A DNA stretch of 64,000 bases from Kingdonia uniflora. Lineage: Eukaryota > Streptophyta > Magnoliopsida > Ranunculales > Circaeasteraceae. The stretch lies in assembly GCA_014058105.1 (NCBI GenBank), contig JACGCM010000669.1, positions 4,278,001 to 4,342,000 of the forward strand, written 5' to 3'. A model generated the notes under the pieces. It did not search any database. It was not told the origin of the DNA and worked only from the letters and a program-made list of their open reading frames with translations. Made by a program: the position numbers and the translations under genes. Below, piece by piece: positions 54,246 through 64,000 of this stretch; within the stretch, counting starts at the first letter, position 1; each line of letters opens with the position of its first letter.

Positions 54246-54927
54246 CATTTATTTCAAGATAGTTGAAGACAATAATATGGAACTTTGTATCTTATTGTTG
54301 GAATGGATTTCCCCAGTTTTGCTAACTGACAAAATTTATTGAAAACGATAAAAAAAATTTGCTTACAAGATGTAAACAGCAATTTAGGTTGTGTGATCTA
54401 AATTAAGGTCGGTTTCTTGGTGGTTTTTGTCTTTGTTTGATTTTATCCTCTTGGAGTGGCGTGCATCTTTTCTTTATTCGTGTTCTCCTGTATTGGTGTT
54501 ATACTCGTTTTTTATCAATAAATCTTACATTTAGTAAAATAAAGATCTACACAAATTTTTGATAGAAGTTGGTGCAAATCCCACGTTATCCTTGTTGTCA
54601 CTACACACAAGTACCGACCTTAATGTTTTTTGTGGGCTTTATTTCAGTTTCCTATAAACCTAGGAGGGTTTGAGAAATGTTTTCTTCCTTTACCTTAAAT
54701 AAGGAGTTGTAATTCCATTAGTCGTAGTTGTTGATGGTAGGTTTGAGTAAAAAGCAATGATTTGTTGATTTTCGTTTTCTTAATCGAGTGTTCCTAAATT
54801 GAAGCTTCCACTGACTTAATACATGTCAAATTTGTATCAGATCCACAAAGCCTTACATATATTCTTTCCGATCTCAATCTATTTTTCCCTTTATCTCGTT
54901 ATGCTAATCACATTACTTCGATTAATC

Positions 54928-54928
<1 letters not shown>

Positions 54929-54964
<36 letters not shown>
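54929..54964 (+). repeat. (CT)n microsatellite
   Basis: About 17 uninterrupted CT units ending at CTCGCACGC. Inside the CBL intron. Confidence 0.95.
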
Positions 54965-54967
<3 letters not shown>

Positions 54968-56055
54968 CGCACTTTGGGACTAAAACTTTTGTTCAATCGT
55001 TGCTGAAGTTAATGGTTTATCCAAAGCGTGGTTAGATCTCTAACTCTATTTGATCCATTGTTCTAAGTCATGGGTTCGGGACTAAGATCGGTCCATGCGA
55101 TCCCCGATCCAACTCGAGTTTTATGTGCAGGAATGACTAATGGTTGCCCCAGCTCATTCTCTTGCCACTCTTGCCACTTGAGATCTCTCTTTGTCTCTAT
55201 CTCTCTCATCTAAGCAACAATCAAAAGATGCCTTGAAAAAATATTAAATAATACAGAATTCCAGAAATGATGTAGGTTTCAATCAAGAAGAAATGACAAA
55301 GATTATTAATTGGTATTACCCTAATTAATGAATTTGAAGAGAACTTTTCAAATCAGTTTAAGGACACTGAAAATGAATGTAACACGCGGCTGACGGGTGG
55401 TGAAAAGGCGCCTAACCCAATAGCGTTGATAGTTGCACTAGTGATTTAGTCTCACACCGCTTAAGATCCTGCCGGGTGTATGGTCCTTAAGTCAAGATTC
55501 TACTCTACATATCTCCAAGGCCTTTTGAGGAAAATAAAATCCCACATTACTAGAGAACCACAGTGGTTTGGTGGGGACAATATCGGTGCGCATAGAGTGA
55601 GATTGTGACAGTTACACTAGCGATTCACATCACTTCTTCTATTTGAAGAGATCGAAAGTTCGTGATTTGTTGATCTTCTTTGACATAAACTTCCGTTCCT
55701 CATCATTGTTATGTGCCTTTTCCCGTTTTTTGTCGAACTTTTGTTTGAGATCCACCTTTTTTTTGCTTCTTCAAATAAATAGATATGATACCTAGTTGGT
55801 CCCATCCGATCCACAAAAACTCAGCTAATTGGTCCGATCTGCGAAAACTCGGCCGATCTGGTTATAACAGTAAACTCTGAAAATTTTCCCAAATCGAATC
55901 AAACCAAGCCGGTCCCGACTTAGACCGTAAGATCCTGGCCAATCTGATCCGAGTTTTCAGACCATGATATGCACTTTTATGTGCTACGATTTGGACCAAT
56001 TCTAATATCTTCGATGAAATCAATGAATTTAAATTGTGTTTTTATTCCATTTTAG

Positions 56056-56155
56056 TTTATTTTTAATATAGGGGTCCGTAACCTTGAATTTCCAACTCTA
56101 TGGGTCTTCAAACCCACAACTCCTCTCTAGGTGGAGGGTCACAACCACCACTGGA
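56056..56155 (-). mobile_element. SINE-like copy, minus strand, diverged
   Basis: The minus strand reads CCAGTGGTGGTTGTGACC, CTCCACCTAGAGAGGAG, TTGTGGGTTTGAAGACCC and GGTTACGGACCCCTATAT, collinear with the SINE at 57384-57506. The pol III B box is at about 56102-56115. I found no clear flanking duplication. Confidence 0.7.
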
Positions 56156-57383
56156 CCAAGAGCCCAATGGCTTGTGTTTATGCGTTCATACAGGATTATC
56201 CTTATGGTTGACTAAATAAAATCAAGGTTGTTGACTTTTAAGTTTCACCCAGTCAAATTTGTTGCTTATGTCATCAAATGAGAAGTTACTCAAGTATTAA
56301 GGTCTAGATACTTTTGTGGTGTACCATGTAATTAATATACTCAAATTCCCATAATAAAATCAGTAATAATTGGTGCTTCAAGTGTAGTGGGTAATTACGT
56401 CATCGAGGCATAAAAACAAGTTATATGAGCAACTAAGTATAAAAGTTGGTTAGTGATAGTGAAGTCGGTTAGTTATATGGCATTAGTACTTCTTAGTAAC
56501 GGTGATAGGGCTAATAATGCGGGTAATTGTTCTTTGAGTCAATGTGATCCAATTGTAGACAGAGGAAGACTTGTAGTAACAGATTTTCTCACCATTTTTG
56601 TTGAGAAATCTAGCTCCATGGAAGCTAGCATAAGACAGATTCATAGCCATAGCCTAGTTCATCTCTTTGGAGTTTGTAATTGAAAGTCCTCCTTTACTAT
56701 GCTTACTGACCTTCCTCAATCTTACAGTTAGGCATTTGAATTAGAAAGGTCCCCTGGCTGCAAAGTTTTTGATGATAAGTTTACATTCTTTTTAGTAGCT
56801 CATATATACCACTACTTATAGATGGCCATGTCGACAATTTGATTTGCCTACTATCGAGAATTGACATAATGATGAGAATCTTTCTTTTCGAAAGAAAATT
56901 CTTGCCATACTATCCAGATGCATATTTCCAGTTCTGTCAATGTAGGACTACATAAAACTTTGCCGTCTATCCCTTGAATAATGACGACTTAATAGGCACC
57001 TCTTAGGGAAAGAACCCTCTCTATACTCAAATATATTAATGATAAAACTCTTTCTTGGAGGGCAACTAAGCCAAGAAACATCTTGCTTTTAGAGGAGCTC
57101 ATTGACCTGCTAAAGCTTGGTAAAGTTCAAAAGGGCATTTAAGAGCTTTGAACCCCTCTCGTGTGACCGTTAGTAAAACCAACATAATCAGGAAACAAAA
57201 AATATGAGATCTAGGCACTGTCTTGAGATCACCAGGCTTCATAATGTTTTTATCTCGAAGGGAAGTGGTACCCCTAGTAAGAGCATCTTGAGGAAAGGGC
57301 AAGAGGAAGTGAGGTAGGGGACCCCTTTGTCTAAGATTTTTGGAACTTGAAGAAGCAACAACGACCATCTGTGACAAGGAGTG

Positions 57384-57506
57384 CCCAGTGGTGGTTGTAC
57401 CTCTCCACCTAGAGAGAAGTCGTGGGTTCGAAACCTCATGGGGTTGGAAACTCAGAGTTATGAATCCCTATATAAAACCGGCTTGCCTTGCAAAAAAAAA
57501 AATCTC
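57384..57506 (+). mobile_element. SINE with A and B boxes, poly-A and 12-bp TSD
   Basis: A tRNA-derived SINE. A-box-like TGGTGGTTGTACC is followed by B box GGTTCGAAACC and ends in an A-run (57492-57502). The duplication TGACAAGGAGTG flanks it at 57372-57383 and 57507-57518. Such elements move through the machinery of LINEs. No ORF is expected. Confidence 0.9.
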
Positions 57507-58540
57507 TGACAAGGAGTGAAATACTTCTGAGAAGCACCACCACGATCCCATCACAAAGCATCGTACTTAACACAAACTTTTGCCCAAGTTTGACCAGGAA
57601 CTCCCAACTAAGGGTGCCAAAAGCATGTAATGCCAGTCTTGAGAGCAAACATTGTTACTGTGTCTCATGCATCTCATTTGTCACATCTGATTGCAATGTC
57701 AATTTGGATATTTCTATCTTGGATGAGAGCACTCTTCTCTATGGAGATTACTGTACTGAAATCCTTTTAATCCCAGTGGATACGGTCGTAGCAAGGATTT
57801 CAAAGAAAAAAATATTTACCTTTCAAATTGCTCTAAAGCTCGTAACACTTTCTATATAGGAATGAGAGTGCCAAAGTTGGAATTTGCACCATTAGGGATC
57901 TTTATAGTCTCTGGTGGAGGATAATGCTGCAGAAACATTTGTGGTAGAAAATTTCTCTGAAACCATTATGGTTAAGGAGTTTTTCCATCGAAAGATTCAA
58001 GAGCCAACTTGATCTCCATCGTGTTTGGTATAGATCATAAATCCCGAGCAGCAATTCTCCTCTTCTATGATATATTGGGGTATCAGGTCAATAAGGTCCT
58101 TGTTGATAGAGGTCGCATCTTTAATGAATATGCTATTGTAGCAGTAATCAACAAATAGGTCTAGATTGATCATCTAGTACAACAGCTGTATTCTCTTGAA
58201 GAGTGGATAAAATATTCTTAGTTTGCCAATCCTTAGTAGTAGCATGAAAGTGCTGAGTGTTCCCCTCTAACGCATTTAGTTTTGAAGTTTTGCCTTTATG
58301 AGTAGTTCTGAATGCCAAAGATAGTTGAGCGTACGATCCTTTTCTGCAGCTTCATTGATAGTAGCTTGATCTGCAGTTAGCTCAAATCGAGCTTGTAGTT
58401 GGAGAATCTTTTGTCGTAATTATAGCAATAAAACAAAGATCCAATGAAAAATAAGTATAAGCCAATAAAAGAGTAAAACCAGTGTAAAATGAAGTAGGGT
58501 TAAAGTGATTTTCGTAGTCATTAAAGATGAGAATTCTATC

Positions 58541-58702
58541 TGTTGGAGTATATAGTGTGTCTACACATATACTCTTCCTTTAGTCCTACATTATTTAGTA
58601 ATATAAGTAGTTTAGTGACCTCCTGTTATATAAGAAGCAGTAAAGCTTGTAATAATTAAAATCTTGGAATATCAATATTTTCATCCCCTTCTTATTTCTA
58701 CA
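58541..58702 (+). repeat. 5' LTR (162 bp) of small copia-type element
   Basis: TGTTGGAGTATATAG to TTATTTCTACA. A primer site follows at once. The start is repeated at 60023. Confidence 0.85.
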
Positions 58703-58715
58703 TGGTATAAGAGCC
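58703..58715 (+). promoter_or_regulatory. Initiator tRNA-Met-type primer site of small copia element
   Basis: TGGTATAAGAGCC, one mismatch to TGGTATCAGAGCC, directly adjacent to the LTR end CA at 58702. Confidence 0.85.
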
Positions 58716-59904
58716 TATTTAATCTCGTAGACGACATAAGGGTTTTATGTTTCCGCCGCCGCCGGCATTTGTCGTCGTTGGACAACTAAAGTACGTTGTT
58801 TTTTTGTTTGTTTTTTTCCCAATCTTTCCATCTTTTGGATTTTTTTTAGGTTTGCTTCTTATTTAGCAAAACCCTAATGTTATTTTGCTTCACAATGGTG
58901 GCCATGCCGCTTGAAGTTGACTTAACATTATTTTGTTTTTACACTTTCATTTCCCCCATCAACTTAGTTTGACCAGATTGACTAGTTAAGCTCTTTCTAT
59001 ATATCTATTATGGACTCGATTATCTCTTGTTTTTCGTGAAAGACAATTTTTTTTGTACTTGTCGTGAGATGCGATTTCTTTCTTTGGATCAGATGAAGGC
59101 ATTAACTACCATCCACCACGATTATGAGATGCTTCTTTTCCTCGAGCGATTCATCACCTCTCGAACGATTTTTATTTCCTAGGGTGATTTTCTCTTTTCC
59201 TCTAGTGATTATCTTATTTATTTTCCGCCTAGGTCACAAGTTGTAATTCAAAATCAAGATTTTTTAAGAGAAAGTTAACAAGCTTTGCTAATTTTTATCA
59301 CTTTCTCTAGTGATTTCTCTTTGAATAACTATAATTTTTTATTTTACTTCTTTAATCGCTAATGTGGTTTGAGGTCTATATCCCTATCATTAGGTACGAT
59401 TTTTTCTACCAAATTTTGTTGCGAGTTACAATTTCTTCTGTGGACCGGGTGAAGATGTTAAATTCCTTCTACCACAATCATCTCTTCCTCGAGTGCTCTT
59501 CTATTCTTCAAGTAATTCGTTCTTCCTCAAGTTATTATCTATTATTTGAATATTTTGTTTTTCTTTCCCTCTCTCGGGTGATCATCTCTACCTCTAGTGA
59601 TTCTCTCTTCCTCCACTGATCCTCTCTTTTAAGCTTTTTTTACTTTTACCTGAGTATCTATATTTTCTCAGTATTTATTCAAAATATTCATATTATCCTT
59701 ACGTAAGAAAATGGGCAAGTCGGTAGCTGCCGCCAATTTCACAACTTTTGTTTACGAATCCACGTGTGGGAAAATGGCAAGTCGGATATTACTGCCACCG
59801 ATTTCACGGGTGATGTGTAAAGCTTTGAAATGTTTCTACTACTGCAAATGCAAAAGGAAAGACTGGAAGAAGGTTTATTAGGGGGAGCTTCAATTTTTTA
59901 TTAG

Positions 59905-59955
59905 TGAGCGAGTGATTGTATCTTTGTGAGGGAGTGATTGTATCTTTGTGAGGGA
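59905..59955 (+). repeat. Tandem repeat of 23 bp near the polypurine tract
   Basis: GAGTGATTGTATCTTTGTGA occurs twice head to tail (about 59909 and 59932) in the 3' interior of the small copia-type element. Confidence 0.9.
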
Positions 59956-60085
59956 CTACCTATTTGTTCTCTTATTGTCGTCCACCTTGATACGAGCATG
60001 TTCATATCAATGTGAGGGGGAGTGTTGGAGTATATAGTTTGTCTACACATACTTCTCCTTTAGTCCCACATTGGTTAGTAATAAA

Positions 60086-60578
60086 ACGTGTCCGAGTGAC
60101 ACTAGGACACGTGTCCAACACTATTACAATGTACTTTTCTATTTTCTGCCGTTTCTGACACCCCATATCCGTGCCATTGTTACTTAGAAGAAAACAAAGT
60201 GAAAATTTTAGGGAAACATACAAGAGCGCAAAGTAAAAAGGTTGTTGAGAATTCAAATTACTGAATCAAATAGTACAAGATTTTTTTAGTAAAAGGTTGT
60301 TGATCCGGCAAAATAATCGCTATATTGAATCCTAATAATATTGTTGCTGAAACTGGTATAGGTTAATCTCCTCCTAATCAAATTTAAGACTAGTTACGAT
60401 AATTTTTTGTTTTGTTTTTTTTTTGTTTTGATATGCCTCTAGAATCACATTTTATTTTGTCCTGTTGATTTCCTTCTAAGGTCTAAATTTGTTAACTGGT
60501 TTTATTGGACACATCTTTTTATGTTCTTCAATCGCATTGAACATGTAGTTATTCTTGCTATATTTATGTTTTGTGCAG
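60086..60578 (+). other. CBL intron, right part
   Basis: AT-rich intron up to the acceptor TTGTGCAG at 60571-60578. A short inverted GTGTCC/GGACAC motif lies at 60090-60117. No gene. Confidence 0.6.
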
Positions 60579-61135
60579 GAGAATGCACAAAAGATTACTG
60601 AATTCCTTTCTTCTCATCCTAGAGTGAAGATAGTAAATTATGCTGGTCTTTCCGGTCATCATGGATGCTCTTTACACTATTCTCAGGTACTAACATCCAG
60701 AGTTACGTCAGATTTAATACTACACTAAAAAGATTCTGATTATTCTTACATTTATAAATCTTGCAGGCGAAAGGTGCAGGTTCTGTACTTAGCTAATTGA
60801 CAGGCTTTCTGGCGCTATCTAAGGACATTGTAGAAACTACCAAGTACTTCAGTATAGCTGTCAGCTTCGGTAATCCATTTTAAACACATTATTCGTAAAA
60901 TGTCCTCCAATTTTTCCAATACACTAAATCTTTATTTTTAAAATTTTTGTTGTTCGTAGGGAGCGTAAAGTCACTGATAAGCATGTCATGCTTTATGTTC
61001 CACGCAAGTATACCTGCTTTAATTCGTGAGGCAAGGGGTTTAACTGAAGATCTTGTTCGCATCTCTGTGGTGATCGAGGATGTTAATGATCTTATTGCTG
61101 ATCTAGATAAAGCAATTAGATTTGGACTTTTGTAA

Positions 61136-62379
61136 GCTGTTTACTTCATGATCACATCAAGTTGCTGTAGACGTAGGTATAGTGATAGTATTTGCAGCCA
61201 GAATGTTTTGTCCATATTTATTCTGTTTATCAAGTATACAGAAAATATTCAAATTTCTGTATTCATTTGGACTGATGTCTTGAAGAATGTTCCTTCTATA
61301 TACAAAATAAATATATAAATCTAAGTAATTGTATGTTTCCTAAGGTATTGAAAGAATGTTGATTTACTAACCCATATTTAGTTACTCTATAAGGCACATA
61401 CATCTATAGGCAATGTTTCCATATCATCAGTTGAATGTGTAGAGGCCAAACTCATTTGAAGAAGCTCAGTTTGCTCATGGTTGCTCAATTGACTCATGAA
61501 TGTTCTGCTTCCAGAAACTCTCCTACAATACGAAATACCAAAACTTATCCCCTATTTTCCCCTTGGCTCTGTCTCGCACTTGATTGCAATTAGAGTTAGT
61601 GAAAGTGAAAACAATCTGCCTTCCGTTTTCTAACTGGAAACTGGAGGATCTTTGTTTCGGGAAGCAAAAACGTTCTGCTCTCGCAAGCAGAAATCTGAAC
61701 ATGATCTAGGAGGATCTATACCGACTTGGGCCCAACTACTAAATTAATAAATTCGCTAAATTTATAAGAAAATATATTTTCAAAATTACCTTATATACAC
61801 ATATATGTCCCGATGAACATATAAATTAATAATTGCTAAGAAGTGCATATAAAACCGACTATGATCCCTTCTTTAAATATGAATCCAATGTTGTCAATCG
61901 TTTGTTGAAAATGAAGTTGAGTTGAATCTCATCTCTAATTTTCTGTAACGCGCTAAGAAGTTCCGGTGTGTTGTTATCATATTGTAACAAGAAATTGTTT
62001 AGCGTCATTTAACCTTTAGTTTAATTAATAAATATATTGAGTTTAGTAGATTAAGCTAATGTATTAAATTTAATCTTTTAAAACTCTTGGGAAACATTTT
62101 TTTTTTTGGAAAAATAAAACTAAGGCCTTGGAAAATCGGTGTTCGTGGATTATATGGGTGGCTTAGTCCCCAAATTTTAACCAAATAATTGTGATATCCT
62201 TTGTACGTTAGAAACAGATGAAAAAGAAGAAAAACTCAGTTTTCTTTAGTTCTACATTGCTTATGTAATAAAATGGCATTGACTTATTCAACTATAAAGA
62301 AAACGCCTCCTCAATTGTAATCTTTATCTCTCAGAGGAATAAAATTCAAGTGGGAGCTCTTTATTTAAGAGTAAGTATT
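61136..62379 (+). other. Downstream of CBL remnant, nothing recognised
   Basis: AT-rich sequence after the CBL stop. The first few hundred bases could be 3' UTR. No repeats with clear ends and no coding frame on either strand. Confidence 0.5.
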
Positions 62380-64000
62380 TAGTTTTACACTTCCTTGGGC
62401 ACAAACCCTGGTATGGTCGGCTAAACTCCTTAGCTATGACTAGGGTGTAAGCTAACCTACTTGAGTAACTATTAGCTGATTCTAGTTGTCAGGTCGTCTT
62501 TGGGTCTCCACCTCAACGGTCTAAGGGAGAGTCTAGGGGGGTTAACACTCTTAATTGAGTCTAGCCCCCATTCTTAGTCTTCTTCTCAAAGACCCTAGAG
62601 GCATGGGAGTACGCCTTTCTATGAATAGGTACACCTGGAGACCTAAAAAGTCCTCCTCAGAGGTCTGAGGGAGGGACTATAAGGATTAGCGCTCTTAAGT
62701 GAGATTAATCTCAATTCTTAGCCCCCTCTTTAGGACTAACGAGGGATAGGGGTACGCGTCTCAAAGAGGATACACCTCTTTTGGACTAACAAGGGATAGG
62801 GAAGGCTTAATTGTGCCTTGAATTTTTTTGAGGTAGAGACTAGGGTAGGTGGTGGTGCTCTCTCTAGACCAGCCATGTCCCAGCACACTCAATTAATCAC
62901 ATCCGAGGACCCAGGTAGGTTGCAAGAAGGATCCAAAGCCTTAAAAGTAACAAGACTCTAGCAATACCCACTGGAGCAAAACAAGGTCCTAGAGCCTAAT
63001 ATGCTTAGGACTAAGGTATACTTTTATCTCTAGAACGACAACTGACGGTGAGGCATTGCTCCAAAAAAGAAAGGTCCAGACTCTATCATGAAAAAAGAGG
63101 ATCCTGACTTAGAACATTCGCGAGTAATAGCCTCTTAGAAGGGTACTCATAGAGAGCTTGGGAAGGTAGCCCTAAGGTAGATCTAGATAATAAAGGCTCA
63201 AGTAGGGGACACAGAATCCCGAAGTCACAATCTCTTTACTAGAATATTCCTCATCTCGCATCAATGGGTAGAGTACTAGCCCTCACAATGCTTACAGGCT
63301 CAGAAGTGCAAAAAATTAAAGTCAAACTTATGTACTAATGGAGCGGGGACTACTGACAAGCCTACAATCGATAATAAAAAAGTCTAGATTATGATAGAAA
63401 TTAGCGAGGTATGGCGTAGAGCGAAGAACGTGCACCATAGGACGTTTGGAAAGTTAAATATAACATATAATGATACTCATGCTCACATGTATCATGATAG
63501 ACCGCCGTTAGTGTAATCAAAATCTTACTTAACAAATTAATATAGTAAAGGGCAAGTAGGGCGTCAATCTACGGAGATGCACATTATTCTAGGGTAAACT
63601 TAAATTTTAGTAAAATAGGGTTTTGTTTTGTCAGAACTCTACGATAACTTGGCATTGAATTTTTCAATATTAAGGTTAACAAGACCTTCAGATTCTACTC
63701 TATATTAGCATATTTGGGTTTAATTTAATAGGTTTTTGGTATTCCCCTTGAATTCTCTCTTTTGAATTGAATTCGAGGGGTTTATAATTCTTTTCTTATC
63801 TCTCTGGGAAGAACAATTTAGAGAGCTCAACCTGTTGAGGTCTAAACTCAAATCATAGATTGATGACCTAGGGCTTATTCCTCATTTTTGAAAACAAGAA
63901 TAATCTCTAGGTCTAAAAATTTATTACTTATTTAGGATATCAATTTATCTCCAGGGTACGTAGAGTTACTTTCCTCTTCCCCTTACTTGTCCAGTTCAGG
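62380..64000. repeat. Unclassified repeat-like sequence with diverged tandem units
   Basis: 62515-62640 and 62660-62780 are a diverged tandem duplication: GGTCTAAGGGAGAGTCTA against GGTCTGAGGGAGGGACTA, both continuing with CACTCTTAA or GCGCTCTTAA, AGCCCCC, a GGGAGTACGC or GGGGTACGCG block and a TACACCT end. A third partial GGACTAACAAGGGATAGG follows. Composition differs from the AT-rich flank. From 62900 on I see no frame and no family match. It could be non-coding retrotransposon or LTR sequence. Confidence 0.4.

Larger units (their letters stand above)
54060..58540 (+). other. CBL intron, left part
   Basis: Non-coding, with a hairpin (54180-54245), a (CT)n tract, GATC-rich degenerate repeats around 55060-55110 and 55790-55960, and two SINEs. 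No gene is supported. Confidence 0.5.
58541..60085 (+). mobile_element. Small non-autonomous copia-type retrotransposon remnant
   Basis: A 162-bp LTR, a primer site TGGTATAAGAGCC (58703-58715), about 1.3 kb of T-rich non-coding interior, a polypurine tract GTGAGGGGGAG (60012-60022) and the first 60 or so bases of the 3' LTR. The 3' LTR loses similarity at about 60085, at a stretch rich in ACACGTGTCC words. No gag or pol is seen; the frame at 59362-59619 is not recognisable. It resembles a TRIM or a large internal deletion. Confidence 0.78.
53937..61135 (+). pseudogene. CBL: Cystathionine beta-lyase, 3' part only (four exons)
   Basis: CBL cleaves cystathionine to homocysteine in plastids (methionine synthesis), a PLP enzyme of the Cys/Met family. 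Exons: 53937-54059 (LAKE, AEGSGLAPFDCWICL, then after a frameshift IKTMALRIERQQ), 60579-60686 (ENAQKITEFLSSHPRVKIVN, YAGLSGHHGCSLHYSQ), 60767-60869 (AKGAGSVLS, stop TAA at 60794, LTGFLALSKDIVETTKYFS), 60960-61135 (GSVKSLISMSCFMFHASIPA, LTEDLVRISVVIEDVNDLIA, stop at 61133). Borders are GT/AG. The transit peptide, the PLP-lysine exon and all upstream exons are missing. Cystathionine gamma-synthase is the nearest alternative, but the sequence favours CBL. Confidence 0.88.

Noticed and set aside
57099..57648. Minus-strand frames of 66-92 codons
   Set aside because: They run across the SINE and have no recognisable domains.

Overview
This is nuclear DNA from a flowering plant, most likely a eudicot. 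It is AT-rich, has spliced gene fragments, and is filled with several lineages of plant transposable elements. I see no intact host gene. The species cannot be determined from the sequence.

The backbone is a dismembered copy of a plastid isoprenoid gene on the + strand: HDS (GcpE/IspG, 4-hydroxy-3-methylbut-2-enyl diphosphate synthase). About fifteen exons can be read in the correct order from 4375 to 46367. They carry several in-frame stops and small frameshifts, and the C-terminal part that should hold the iron-sulphur cysteines was not found. Three transposons sit inside HDS exons: an Athila-like element (5792-14137, TSD ATATG), a second Athila-like element (16441-26862, TSD ACCAT) and a hAT-like element (26885-29839, degraded 8-bp TSD). 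Removing each element with one TSD copy rejoins the exon. Downstream, in the same orientation, are the last four exons of cystathionine beta-lyase (53937-54059 and 60579-61135), also broken by a frameshift and a stop.

Layout. 1 to about 3700: Tat-type Ty3/gypsy relic on the - strand with two RNase H domains, cut by the window edge. 4375-30492: HDS exons with the three exon insertions and a small hAT-like element in an intron (14838-15647, perfect 8-bp TSD). 30919-37683: Ty3/gypsy relic with intruders in both LTRs and in its interior, one of which (about 32526-33845) carries a fragment of an HMGA/AT-hook gene between long inverted repeats. 38440-42281: PIF/Harbinger-like element with a Myb/SANT-like ORF1 relic and a plant mobile domain (PMD) gene relic. 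42470-46367: last recognisable HDS exons, interrupted by a copia solo LTR (TSD GATTT) and a Harbinger-type MITE. 46778-52776: nearly complete Ty1/copia element of the solo LTR's family (TSD GTTTT). 52782-52874: fragment resembling an INDH/NUBPL-type P-loop iron-sulphur protein on the - strand. 54060-60578: large CBL intron with two SINEs, a hairpin, a (CT)n tract and a short-LTR copia-type remnant. 61136-64000: no recognisable gene, but a diverged tandem duplication near 62.5-62.8 kb.

By eye the paired LTRs differ by about 3% (copia), 4-5% (first Athila) and 7% (second Athila), so the copia insertion looks youngest. No element looks autonomous: the two Athila copies have lost catalytic residues in integrase, reverse transcriptase or protease, and the copia has a nonsense codon plus frameshifts. 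I found no CRISPR array, operon or bacterial-type system.
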